Below are positions 29,605-37,524 of a DNA stretch of 64,000 nt, piece after piece. Position numbers and translations under genes: made by a program. Source of the stretch: Algicella marina (GTDB taxonomy: Bacteria; Pseudomonadota; Alphaproteobacteria; Rhodobacterales; Rhodobacteraceae); the NCBI RefSeq assembly GCF_009931615.1, contig NZ_CP046620.1, positions 1,441,501 through 1,505,500 of the forward strand, given 5' to 3'. The number at the start of each line of letters is the position of its first letter. Within the stretch, counting starts at the first letter, position 1. The notes beneath the pieces were generated by a model that saw only the letters and a program-made list of their open reading frames with translations, was not told the origin of the DNA and made no database searches.

Positions 29605-30542
29605 CGTGGAGTGAGCGCATGGCTTCCATTCTGAGTTTCGGCCGCAAGGCCACTGCTGCCCCCCGCCCCCAGTCGGGCGAACTCAGTGCATTCCTGGATG
29701 GGTATTCCATCGAGGTCATGCCGCGTACCGCAGAAAAGATTGACGATTTTCGCGCGATTCTTCCCGCGGGTACACGGGTTTACATTGCCCATATCGACGG
29801 CACCCCAATCGACGAGATGGTGGCGACCGCTGCGCGCCTGACAGAAGAGGGTTTCATCGTAATGCCGCATTTCCCGGCGCGGATTATCGCGGGCAAGGAC
29901 GTGCTGGAGCATTGGATCAAAGCATACAAGGATGTCGGTGTGGAGCAGGCGCTCTTGCTCGCCGGCGGCGTTAACCAGCCTGTGGGCGACTTTTCCGACA
30001 GCATGCAGATGCTGGAAACCGGGCTGTTCGACAAGCACGGCTTCAAGCGGTTGCACGTAGCCGGCCATCCGGAAGGAAACCGGGATATCGACCCGGATGG
30101 AGGTATCGCGCGGGTGTCCGAAGCGCTGCGCTGGAAGAACGACTTCCAGAGCCGGACGGATGCCGAAATGGCTATCGCGACCCAGTTCTGCTTCGAGGCT
30201 GCGCCTGTCATTGAATGGGCAAACCTGTTGAAAGAAGAAGGAATTACACTACCGATCCACATCGGTGTCGCGGGCCCCGCGAAGCTTCAGACGCTGATCA
30301 AGTTCGCTATGGTCTGCGGGGTCGGGCCATCGCTGCGGGTGTTGCAGCGTCGGGCGGCAGATCTTTCGAAACTGATGCTGCCTTTTACGCCAGAGGCGTT
30401 TCTGCGCGAATTGGCAGAGCACAAGGCGCGGACGCCGGATTTCAATATTGAATCCGTGCATGTCTTTCCGCTGGGCGGTATCACCAAGGCGGCGGAATTC
30501 ATGGATGAATACGGCCTATCCGCTGGCCGTGTAGCCGTATAG
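29601..30542 (+). CDS. Second MetF-like methylenetetrahydrofolate reductase family protein
   Basis: 313 residues. A TIM-barrel protein distantly related to MetF: VEQALLLAGGVNQPVGDF, KRLHVAGHPEGNRDID, ATQFCFEAAPVIEWA and PIHIGVAGPAKLQTLIKF correspond to MetF strands. The canonical N-terminal FEFFPP is replaced by YSIEVMPRTAEKIDDF, where the Glu may keep its role. It lies between the PF13769 gene and a corrinoid methyltransferase, so it probably oxidises methyl-THF or methylene-THF in a demethylation route. Direction is inference. Confidence 0.8.
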   Translation: MTWSERMASILSFGRKATAAPRPQSGELSAFLDGYSIEVMPRTAEKIDDFRAILPAGTRVYIAHIDGTPIDEMVATAARLTEEGFIVMPHFPARIIAGKDVLEHWIKAYKDVGVEQALLLAGGVNQPVGDFSDSMQMLETGLFDKHGFKRLHVAGHPEGNRDIDPDGGIARVSEALRWKNDFQSRTDAEMAIATQFCFEAAPVIEWANLLKEEGITLPIHIGVAGPAKLQTLIKFAMVCGVGPSLRVLQRRAADLSKLMLPFTPEAFLRELAEHKARTPDFNIESVHVFPLGGITKAAEFMDEYGLSAGRVAV

Positions 30543-30562
30543 GGCTGAACAGAAAGAGAAAA

Positions 30563-31495
30563 ATGACACGAACGATTGTCGAATCCAAATCGAAGACCGC
30601 TATCATCGGCTTCGATCAGCCCTTCTGCGTGATCGGTGAGCGGATCAACCCGACAGGGCGGAAGAAACTGGCGGCGGAACTGGAGGCCGGGGACTTCTCG
30701 ACTGTTGAGAAGGATGCGCTGGAGCAGGTGGCCTGCGGGGCGACAATGCTGGATGTGAATGCCGGAGTCGTCTACAACTCGAACCCCAATCCGAACGAGA
30801 CAGAGCCGCCGCTGATGCGGAAGGTTATTGAGCTTGTCCAAGGGCTTGTGGATGTTCCGCTGTGCATCGACAGCTCGGTTCCCGGAGCGCTGGAAGCGGG
30901 ACTGGAAGTGGCGCAGGGTCGGCCGTTGCTGAACTCCGTTACCGGTGAGGAGGAACGGCTGGAGGCGATTCTGCCGCTGGTGAAGAAATACAACGTGCCA
31001 GTGGTGGCGATTTCCAACGATGATACCGGGATCTCCGAAGACCCGGAGGTGCGGTTTGCCGTGGCCAAGAAGATCGTCGAACGTGCGGCGGATTTCGGAA
31101 TTCCGGCGCATGATATTGTGGTCGATCCGCTGGTGATGCCGGTCGGCGCGATGGCGACGGCGGGGCTACAAGTGTTTGAACTGGTTCGAAAATTGCGCAT
31201 GGAACTGGGTGTGAATACGACCTGTGGCGCATCCAACATCTCGTTCGGGCTGCCGAACCGGCACGGGATCAACGCATCGTTCCTGCCGATGGCGATTGCC
31301 TCGGGGATGACTTCGGCGATCATGAACCCGGTGCGGCCGCAGGAGATGGAGGCGATCCGTGCCGCCAACTTCCTGATGAACAATGACCCGCACGGAGCGC
31401 AATGGATTCGCTCCAACAAGGCGCCTGTTGCCGAAGGCGAGGTCGAGCCGGGCGCGCGGGGGACGCGTGAGGGACGCAGGCGGCGCCGGGGGTAA
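30563..31495 (+). CDS. Methyltetrahydrofolate:corrinoid methyltransferase
   Basis: 310 residues of the pterin-binding (DHPS-like, MeTr/MtgA) family. Motifs: VIGERINPTGRKKLAAELE at the N-terminus, CGATMLDVNAG, LCIDSSVPGALEAGL, RPLLNSVTGEEERL and CGASNISFGLPNRHGINASF (20 residues). These match enzymes that pass a methyl group between a corrinoid protein and THF. The last residues are REGRRRRRG, an arginine tail also seen on the activator at 34042. No corrinoid-binding protein gene is adjacent. A strong terminator follows 90 bases downstream. Confidence 0.9.
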   Translation: MTRTIVESKSKTAIIGFDQPFCVIGERINPTGRKKLAAELEAGDFSTVEKDALEQVACGATMLDVNAGVVYNSNPNPNETEPPLMRKVIELVQGLVDVPLCIDSSVPGALEAGLEVAQGRPLLNSVTGEEERLEAILPLVKKYNVPVVAISNDDTGISEDPEVRFAVAKKIVERAADFGIPAHDIVVDPLVMPVGAMATAGLQVFELVRKLRMELGVNTTCGASNISFGLPNRHGINASFLPMAIASGMTSAIMNPVRPQEMEAIRAANFLMNNDPHGAQWIRSNKAPVAEGEVEPGARGTREGRRRRRG

Positions 31496-31580
31496 GTTCA
31501 GTTCAGGTTTCCTTGTCTGAGGACCTGTAGCTGAAATGTCGAAGCCCTTTATCGCACAACAGGGTTAAGTCGGATTGAAT

Positions 31581-31608
31581 ACGGGGGCCGTTCGGCCCCC
31601 GTTTTCGT
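31581..31608 (+). terminator. Rho-independent terminator of the C1 operon
   Basis: ACGGGGGCC, loop GTTC, GGCCCCCGT: a nine-base-pair perfect stem followed by TTTTCGTTT on the plus strand. It ends the PF13769-metF2-methyltransferase transcript and abuts the convergent rhodanese stop codon. Confidence 0.85.
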
Positions 31609-31609
31609 T

Positions 31610-32488
31610 TCAGCCGCCGTTGGTGACGGCCTTGTCGAGCAGGGTCCAGCCAACCATGCTTTCGGGATAGAGCTTGACGTTGTCGATGCCGGCAAGTTCA
31701 GACGCCACGAACCAGTTGGTGGCCGCCCAGTGCCCGGTGTTGCAGAAACTGACGAGGGGCTTGTCGCCTTCGGCAGCGGCGATATCCCTGATCTCCGTGA
31801 GCTTCGTCTCGGACGGTTCGATGACTGGTGAATCGCCGGGGAACCACGCCGAATGAACAAAGTTGAGAGCACCGGACAGCGTGCCAGCCTTCTCGGCGGC
31901 GTCGTGCTTCTGCCGGCCCTCGAAGAAATCGAGCGGACGGGCATCGAGGAGTACCGCCTCGGACGTGCCAGCGACGACGTCCTCGACGCCCTGTGTCGTC
32001 ATCATCCAGTCGTCGGAGAAGGTGAGATCAATGTCGGACACCTCGGGTGTGACGGCGCCGGTCTCAGGCGCGGCTCCGGTTTCGGCCCAGGCGGTGTAGC
32101 CGCCATTGAGCACCGAGAGATCAGAGAAGCCCACGGACTTCAGCGTCCAGTACACGCGGGCGGCGGCGCCGAAATCGGTGGCATTCTTGCCTTCGTGGAC
32201 AACAATGACCGATTTATCCGTTTCCGCGCCGATGCTTTCAAGCGTTTCTTCAAGTGAGGCGGCATCTGGCACGCGGCCAGGATTCTCGGCCGGGCCACGG
32301 AACTTGCCGTAAGGGGCGTTGACCGCGCCGGGGATGTGGCCGGCAGCAAAATCTTCCGGCGCGCGGATGTCGATGATCAACGCGTCCTGCGGCAGCGCCT
32401 CGTTGGCAGAGGTAAGGGGCGACAGAGCGAAGGCACCGGTCGGCAGGGCCAACAATCCGGCGATGACGGTGGTGAACAGGCGAGGCAT
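31610..32488 (-). CDS. Secreted double-rhodanese sulfurtransferase
   Basis: 292 residues with a signal peptide (LFTTVIAGLLALPTGAFA). The first rhodanese domain (IIDIRAPEDFAAGHIPGAVN) has no catalytic Cys at its active loop (VIVVHEGKN). The second (VLLDARPLDFFEGRQKHD) carries the candidate Cys in LVSFCNTGHWAATNW. This layout is that of thiosulfate/mercaptopyruvate sulfurtransferases, here exported to the periplasm. I take the ATG at 32488, not the longer frame of 118 extra codons that would cover the neighbour. Downstream of the small membrane protein gene on the same strand. Confidence 0.9.
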   Translation of the reverse strand: MPRLFTTVIAGLLALPTGAFALSPLTSANEALPQDALIIDIRAPEDFAAGHIPGAVNAPYGKFRGPAENPGRVPDAASLEETLESIGAETDKSVIVVHEGKNATDFGAAARVYWTLKSVGFSDLSVLNGGYTAWAETGAAPETGAVTPEVSDIDLTFSDDWMMTTQGVEDVVAGTSEAVLLDARPLDFFEGRQKHDAAEKAGTLSGALNFVHSAWFPGDSPVIEPSETKLTEIRDIAAAEGDKPLVSFCNTGHWAATNWFVASELAGIDNVKLYPESMVGWTLLDKAVTNGG

Positions 32489-32547
32489 GGCTTTCTCCCA
32501 TTGTTTGATTGCCCTTGGATATAGGCCCCGCCCCGCCGGTTGCCAAA

Positions 32548-33009
32548 TCAATTGTCGGCACCCTGCCCTGCTGCCAACCACCGGGCTGGCACGGCGAAGG
32601 CGGCCAGAAAGACCAGGTTGGCGGCGACATTGAGGGGTGCGCCGGCGGCGAGGGAGGCAAGGCTGTCGAGCGCGAACCACGGCAGAATGCCGGTGAGGAT
32701 CAGCCGGGCCGTCAGGCGGGGACGGGTATCGGCGAGGTGGCGCACGAGGGCGAGGATCATCAACCCCCAACCGAACATGACACCGCCGGCGATGGCGGCG
32801 AACAAGCGGGTTTCGCGGCCTGCAAGCTCCGGCTCGGCCCACAGGATAAGGCCCACCAGCGGCTGCATCAGAGAACTGGTGGCCGGGTGGGCAGCAAGAG
32901 CGATCAGCAGGCCGAACGCGGTTGTGACCAAGGCGGCGACAGACAAGTAAAACTTAACTGAAGCCAAATATGGGTTTGGTATGGTTTCGGTATGGGTTTG
33001 GTATGGCAT
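32548..33009 (-). CDS. Small membrane protein divergent from XRE regulator
   Basis: 153 residues with four likely membrane helices (KFYLSVAALVTTAFGLLIAL and similar, LFAAIAGGVMFGWGLMILAL, LILTGILPWFALDSLASLA, VAANLVFLAAFAVPARWL). No family recognised with certainty. The first 15 codons (MPYQTHTETIPNPYL) fall in a 22-bp-period direct repeat, so the true start could be later, for example a TTG at codon 15. Upstream of the rhodanese gene and divergent from the XRE gene across the operator array, so it is the best target of that regulator. Confidence 0.7.
   Translation of the reverse strand: MPYQTHTETIPNPYLASVKFYLSVAALVTTAFGLLIALAAHPATSSLMQPLVGLILWAEPELAGRETRLFAAIAGGVMFGWGLMILALVRHLADTRPRLTARLILTGILPWFALDSLASLAAGAPLNVAANLVFLAAFAVPARWLAAGQGADN
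32969..33006. repeat. Two 16-bp direct repeats, period 22
   Basis: TATGGGTTTGGTATGG occurs at 32969-32984 and exactly again at 32991-33006. The period of 22 is not a multiple of three, so the two copies encode different residues of the small membrane protein. This argues that the repeat is a DNA-level element, not a protein repeat. Confidence 0.8.
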
Positions 33010-33051
33010 GACATCTTCCTTTCAGTGCCTGAGCTACAACGAGGAAGAGAT

Positions 33052-33188
33052 CGCGCGAAAAAGGTAATCGAAACAATTACCTGTCAGGTAATGACAACTG
33101 CTACCCGCGACAGAAGCAAAACCATTACCTGCGAGGTAATTGAAAATCTGACGTGCAAGGTAGTGGTACTGATTACCTGAGGCGAAAC
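33052..33188. promoter_or_regulatory. Operator array with 24-bp phasing between membrane-protein and XRE genes
   Basis: Two perfect palindromes, ATTACCTGTCAGGTAAT at 33076-33092 and ATTACCTGCGAGGTAAT at 33124-33140, have centres 48 bp apart. Further arms fall on the same lattice: AGGTAAT at 33062-33068 (centre 33060), AGGTAGT at 33158-33164 (centre 33156) and ATTACCT at 33172-33178 (centre 33180). The missing lattice point at 33108 has only a weak match. The array fills most of the divergent gap and is the likely binding region of the XRE-family protein. Confidence 0.75.
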
Positions 33189-33206
33189 AAGTTTACGGAG
33201 GGCCAC

Positions 33207-33962
33207 ATGGAGGCATTCGGAGACGTGCTGCGGCAGGGCCGCAAGGCCCAGCGGATGAGCCAGATGGCATTGGCGCTGGAGGTCGGTGTTTCGGCGCGGC
33301 ACCTGTCGTTCATAGAGAGCGGCCGGTCGCGGCCGAGCCGGGGGCTGGTATTGCGGCTGGCGGATGTGTTGCGACTGGCGCCGGCGGCGCGCAACCGGGC
33401 ACTGGAGGCGGTGGGGTTCGCGCCGGTGCATCGCGCCCGCAGCCTGACGGAGCCGGAGCTTGCGCCGGTGCTGACGGCGATGCAGCGGATGCTGCGCCGG
33501 CATGACCCTTACCCCGGCGTGGCGCTGGACGCCGAGTGGCGGCTGCTGGCGATGAACGGCGCGGCGCGGCGCGTGTTCGCCGGGCTGGAGGTGGGTGCAT
33601 CGGTGCTGGATGTGCTGGTGACGCAGGGAGCCGGGGCGGCGTTGTTCGAGAACTGGGAGGAGATGGCGGGACATCTGGCGGCGCGGCTGCGGACGGAAAG
33701 CGCGGCCGCAGGCGGGCTGGAGACGCTGGAGGTGGCGGCGCGGCTACTCGATACACAGGCAGCGCCGCGACGTGGCCCCCTGCCCCCGTTCCTGCATTCG
33801 GTGATGCAACTGGGCGACGCGCGGCTGACGCTGCTGTCGACCATCGCGCAGTTTGGCGGCGCCGAGGACCTGACTGTGGCGGATCTGCGGATCGAGCTTT
33901 TCCACCCGGCGGACGAGGCCAGCGCGGTGGTTCTGGAGTGGATGGCGGCCAATCCGGCGTAA
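33207..33962 (+). CDS. XRE-family transcriptional regulator with MmyB-like C-terminal domain
   Basis: 251 residues. The N-terminal helix-turn-helix is clear (LRQGRKAQRMSQMALALEVG then VSARHLSFIESGRSRPSRG). The C-terminal part matches the MmyB-like ligand-binding domain (PYPGVALDAEWRLLAMNGAA and HSVMQLGDARLTLLST), a PAS-like fold. The start is the ATG at 33207 after GGAGG; the frame is open upstream into the operator array. It is divergent from the small membrane protein and probably regulates both itself and that gene. The gene is very GC-rich. Confidence 0.9.
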   Translation: MEAFGDVLRQGRKAQRMSQMALALEVGVSARHLSFIESGRSRPSRGLVLRLADVLRLAPAARNRALEAVGFAPVHRARSLTEPELAPVLTAMQRMLRRHDPYPGVALDAEWRLLAMNGAARRVFAGLEVGASVLDVLVTQGAGAALFENWEEMAGHLAARLRTESAAAGGLETLEVAARLLDTQAAPRRGPLPPFLHSVMQLGDARLTLLSTIAQFGGAEDLTVADLRIELFHPADEASAVVLEWMAANPA

Positions 33963-34041
33963 ACGGGCGGCGGAGAGGCGGATCAGCGCTTTTCAATCCG
34001 GTGGCGGCCTATATGTTCGCTGCAAAGCAAAGGCGACAGGC

Positions 34042-36072
34042 ATGAAAGATCCACTGGTCATCTTCACCCCATCCGGCAAGCGCGGCAATTTCCCCGTGGG
34101 CACGCCGATATTGACGGCAGCACGGCAACTGGGTGTCGACCTCGACAGCGTGTGCGGCGGGCGGGGCATCTGCTCGAAATGCCAGATCACGCCCGCTTAT
34201 GGCGAGTTCTCCAAGCATGGGGTGACGGTGCGTGACGGCGCGTTGTCGGAGTGGAATTCCGTCGAGGAGCGCTACAAGTCTAAACGCGGGCTGACCGAAG
34301 GGCGCAGGCTGGGCTGTCAGGCGACGGTGCAGGGTGACGTGGTGATCGACGTGCCGCCGGAAAGCCAGGTGCACAAGCAGGTGGTGAGAAAGCGCGCGGA
34401 GGCGCGGGAGATCGTCATGGATCCGGCGACGCGACTTTATTACGTCGAGGTCGAGGAACCGGACATGCACGCGCCATCGGGCGACCTGGAGCGGCTGGTG
34501 AAGGCGCTGTCCGAACAGTGGGGGCTGGTGCATGTGGAGGGCGACCTGCGCACCCTGCAGATGCTGCAACCGGCTTTGCGCAAGGGCGCGTGGAAGGTGA
34601 CCTGCGCTGTCTATCACGGCGACGGGCTGGGGCCTGCACGGATCGTGCAGGTTTGGCCGGGGTATTACGAGGGGACGATCTACGGACTGGCGGTCGACCT
34701 TGGCTCGACCACCATTGCCGGCCATCTGTGCGACCTGCAGACGGGGGCGGTGCTGGCGTCCTCCGGTCTGATGAACCCGCAGATCCGGTTCGGCGAGGAC
34801 CTGATGAGCCGGGTGAGCTATTCGATGATGAACCCCGGCGGCCACAAGGAGATGACGCGGGTGGTGCGGGATGCGCTGAACGCGTTGGTGAGCCAGATCG
34901 CAGCGGAGGCGCGGATCGAACCCGCGCTGATTCTGGAGGCGGTGTTCGTGGCCAACCCGGTGATGCATCATCTGCTGCTGGGGATCGATGCCGTGGAGCT
35001 TGGACAGGCGCCGTTCGCGCTGGCTACATCCGGGGCGCTGACGTTGTGGGCACGGGAGCTGGACCTGGACATGCACCCGGACGCACGGATCTACATTCTC
35101 CCCTGCATTGCCGGCCATGTGGGGGCGGATGCGGCGGCGGTGGCGCTGTCGGAGGCGCCGAACCTGTCGGACGACCTGGTGCTGATCGTCGACGTGGGAA
35201 CGAATGCGGAGATTCTGCTGGGCAACCGCGACAAGGTGTTGGCCTGTTCCTCGCCCACCGGGCCGGCGTTCGAGGGGGCGCAGATCTCCTCCGGCCAGCG
35301 GGCGGCGCCGGGGGCAATCGAGCGCGTCGAGATCGACCCGGAGAGCAAGGAGCCGCGGTTCCGGGTGATCGGCTGCGAAATCTGGTCCGACGAACCGGGC
35401 TTCACCGAGGCGATCGGGGCGCAGGGGATTACCGGCATCTGCGGGTCCGGCATCATCGAGGCAATCGCCGAGATGCGGATGGCGGGACTGGTTGATGGTG
35501 GCGGGCTGATCGGCTCCGCCGCACAGACGGGCACGACGCGGATGGTGGAGGATGGACGCACGCATTCCTACCTGCTGCATGACGGTAGCGCGAAGGGCGG
35601 GCCGCGTATCCTGGTGACACAGGGCGACGTGCGGGCAATCCAGTTGGCGAAATCGGCGCTCTATGCGGGGGCGCGACTGCTGATGGACCAGCTGGGCGTC
35701 GACGCCGTTGACCGGGTGGTGCTGGCGGGTGCCTTCGGGGCGCATATCAGCCCCAAGCACGCGATGGTGCTGGGGATGATTCCGGACTGTCCCGTCGAGA
35801 AGGTGACGAGTGCCGGCAATGCGGCAGGGACGGGTGCGCGGATCGCGCTGCTGAACTCGGCGGCGCGGCGGGAGATCGAGGGCACGGTCGGGCGGATCCA
35901 GAAGGTGGAGACGGCGGTCGAGCCGCGGTTCCAGGAGCATTTCGTAGCCGCCAACCACATTCCCCACAAGACGGCGCCGTTCGACCTGCTGCGGGCGGCG
36001 GTGCCGCTTCCGGAGCCGAGCTTCAACACCGGCGGCGAGGATGGCGGGCGGCGGCGACGGCGGCGGGGCTGA
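34042..36072 (+). CDS. RACo-like corrinoid activation protein (2Fe-2S ferredoxin + ASKHA ATPase, DUF4445)
   Basis: 676 residues. The N-terminal ferredoxin domain has VGTPILTAARQLGVDLDSV and CGGRGICSKCQITPAYG with a later Cys in RLGCQATV. The main domain has the ASKHA phosphate loops: AVDLGSTTIAGHLCDLQTG, LIVDVGTNAEILLGN, and CGSGIIEAIAEM near the C-terminus. Proteins of this type use ATP to drive reduction of inactive Co(II) corrinoid proteins to Co(I). The tail is GGRRRRRRG, like the methyltransferase at 30563. Its place in the C1 region fits re-activation of a corrinoid protein encoded elsewhere. Confidence 0.9.
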   Translation: MKDPLVIFTPSGKRGNFPVGTPILTAARQLGVDLDSVCGGRGICSKCQITPAYGEFSKHGVTVRDGALSEWNSVEERYKSKRGLTEGRRLGCQATVQGDVVIDVPPESQVHKQVVRKRAEAREIVMDPATRLYYVEVEEPDMHAPSGDLERLVKALSEQWGLVHVEGDLRTLQMLQPALRKGAWKVTCAVYHGDGLGPARIVQVWPGYYEGTIYGLAVDLGSTTIAGHLCDLQTGAVLASSGLMNPQIRFGEDLMSRVSYSMMNPGGHKEMTRVVRDALNALVSQIAAEARIEPALILEAVFVANPVMHHLLLGIDAVELGQAPFALATSGALTLWARELDLDMHPDARIYILPCIAGHVGADAAAVALSEAPNLSDDLVLIVDVGTNAEILLGNRDKVLACSSPTGPAFEGAQISSGQRAAPGAIERVEIDPESKEPRFRVIGCEIWSDEPGFTEAIGAQGITGICGSGIIEAIAEMRMAGLVDGGGLIGSAAQTGTTRMVEDGRTHSYLLHDGSAKGGPRILVTQGDVRAIQLAKSALYAGARLLMDQLGVDAVDRVVLAGAFGAHISPKHAMVLGMIPDCPVEKVTSAGNAAGTGARIALLNSAARREIEGTVGRIQKVETAVEPRFQEHFVAANHIPHKTAPFDLLRAAVPLPEPSFNTGGEDGGRRRRRRG

Positions 36073-36075
36073 CCC

Positions 36076-37128
36076 GTGCGCTGGGTTTTGGGCATTCTGG
36101 TGACACTCGGGGCACTGATGCTGGCGCTGGTGATTGCCGTGGCGCTGTTCCTGTTCAGCCTCGACCGGGAGAAGACGGCGCGCAGCCAGCCGGACGGCGT
36201 GCCGGTGCCGGTGCATTGGGTGGATGCGCAGACGGTGCTGACCGTCTCTGCCACCGGGCTGTCACTGCGGGACACAGGTGGCGGCGAGCGGGAAATCTAT
36301 CAGATGGCGGAGGGCTGGGTCTTCGATCCGGGCGGCGGTTGCTACAACGGAGACACCTGGATTTTCAGTGTCGCGCGGCGGAGCGGCACGACGACGCAAT
36401 GGAGCGGCGAGGAACTGTCGGGACGCTGGCAGGCGGACCGGTTTGTGGCCGATGGCGAACCACAGACCGGACCACGCCGCAACCCGGTCGATTGCCGCGC
36501 TCTGGGAGACCGGCCGGAGCTGACGCCCGGCAGCCCGGCGCGGCCGGATGATGCGCTGCTGGCGGGCAGCGATGCCGAAGACGTGGCTTATGAGGAACGC
36601 GACGGAGCCCTGCACCTGCTGCTGGGAACGGGTTCGGAAGCGCGGGAGGTGGTGCTGGAACCGGTGGCCGCCACAGCGGAATGGCAGGACGGCTACGGGC
36701 CGGACGCGCGGCGGAACCCGGCGGATGGGAGTTACCTGCTCTGGCAGCGCGGTCTGCGGGCGCATTGGGACGACACGTGGCCACGCAGCTTCTGGGTGCT
36801 GCAACCCGGAGCCGAAACGGCGGAAGCCCTGGCCGTGCCGGGCGGGCCGTTCATTGGCAATCATGGCGAGAGCCTGATCTGTTTTTCCTGCGGTTGCGGC
36901 TGCTACCAGTATATCGACGTTCAACCGGCGGGTGCCGGCATTCTGGCCCATTCCTACGGTTACGGCTTTCCGGTGGCGGCGCAGGGGCTGCATCTTTTCA
37001 CACCTGAGGCGGGGTGGCGCACGGTCCGTCACGGGGTCGTCACGCCACCCGTAGTGGCGCCGGACGGATGCCGGGTGGCGTTTCACGGTGACGGGTTCGA
37101 GACGCTGAACCTGTGCGAGGCCGGTTGA
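36076..37128 (+). CDS. Membrane-anchored protein of unknown function with Cys cluster
   Basis: 350 residues from a GTG at 36076, three bases after the RACo stop. One N-terminal membrane helix (VLGILVTLGALMLALVIAVA) then a large, probably periplasmic domain with repeated short strands (VLTVSATGLSLRDTGG, LHLLLGTGSEAREVV), as in a beta-propeller. Near residue 280 there is CFSCGCGCYQY, five cysteines in ten residues, and a further Cys in DGCRVAF. The cluster could bind metal or form disulfides. No homologue recognised. Tight spacing suggests co-transcription with the RACo gene. Confidence 0.65.
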   Translation: MRWVLGILVTLGALMLALVIAVALFLFSLDREKTARSQPDGVPVPVHWVDAQTVLTVSATGLSLRDTGGGEREIYQMAEGWVFDPGGGCYNGDTWIFSVARRSGTTTQWSGEELSGRWQADRFVADGEPQTGPRRNPVDCRALGDRPELTPGSPARPDDALLAGSDAEDVAYEERDGALHLLLGTGSEAREVVLEPVAATAEWQDGYGPDARRNPADGSYLLWQRGLRAHWDDTWPRSFWVLQPGAETAEALAVPGGPFIGNHGESLICFSCGCGCYQYIDVQPAGAGILAHSYGYGFPVAAQGLHLFTPEAGWRTVRHGVVTPPVVAPDGCRVAFHGDGFETLNLCEAG

Positions 37129-37169
37129 CGACAGGTCCGCCCGGCTTGGCATGGACTTTCGGCGTGATG

Positions 37170-37385
37170 TCAGGCCTTCGGATCTTTGCCGGGTCTTCTG
37201 GTCGCATACGGTCCGGAGATGAAGAATACCCAGGCGCAATAAATACCGGTGACGAGGAAGACGAAGCCCCAGAAGGAACTGGCCGCCGCCAGTTCGAGCA
37301 CGCCCCAGCCGATACAGACGGCAACAATGACGACCCGCCGCCAGAGCGGTGCAAAGAACGGTTCGGACAGGTCGAAGATGCGCAT
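37170..37385 (-). CDS. DUF3329-like small membrane protein
   Basis: 71 residues from the ATG at 37385 (MRIFDLSEPFFAPLWRRV). Two membrane helices (VVIVAVCIGWGVLELAAA and FWGFVFLVTGIYCAWVFF) follow a short N-terminal segment of the DxxxPFFxPLWRR type. The pattern recalls DUF3329 proteins of Rhodobacterales. The tail is basic (GPYATRRPGKD). Function unknown. Convergent with the gene on its left. Confidence 0.6.
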   Translation of the reverse strand: MRIFDLSEPFFAPLWRRVVIVAVCIGWGVLELAAASSFWGFVFLVTGIYCAWVFFISGPYATRRPGKDPKA

Positions 37386-37524
37386 GAGTCCCCCAACTCG
37401 GAATTTGCGCAACAATGCCCGCGGGATGGGCAGCGCGCAAGTCCCGGGCCGGAATGACCGGATTGGACTTTACCTGCGGGCCCCCTGCCCCCAGACTCGG
37501 CGCGAGGATCTATGGAGTATGTGC

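Noticed and set aside
34009-36216. Open frame of 735 codons on the minus strand
   Set aside because: It lies antisense to the clear RACo-like gene in very GC-rich DNA; composition (His, Arg, Pro, Gln-rich) and lack of any motif mark it as a shadow frame.
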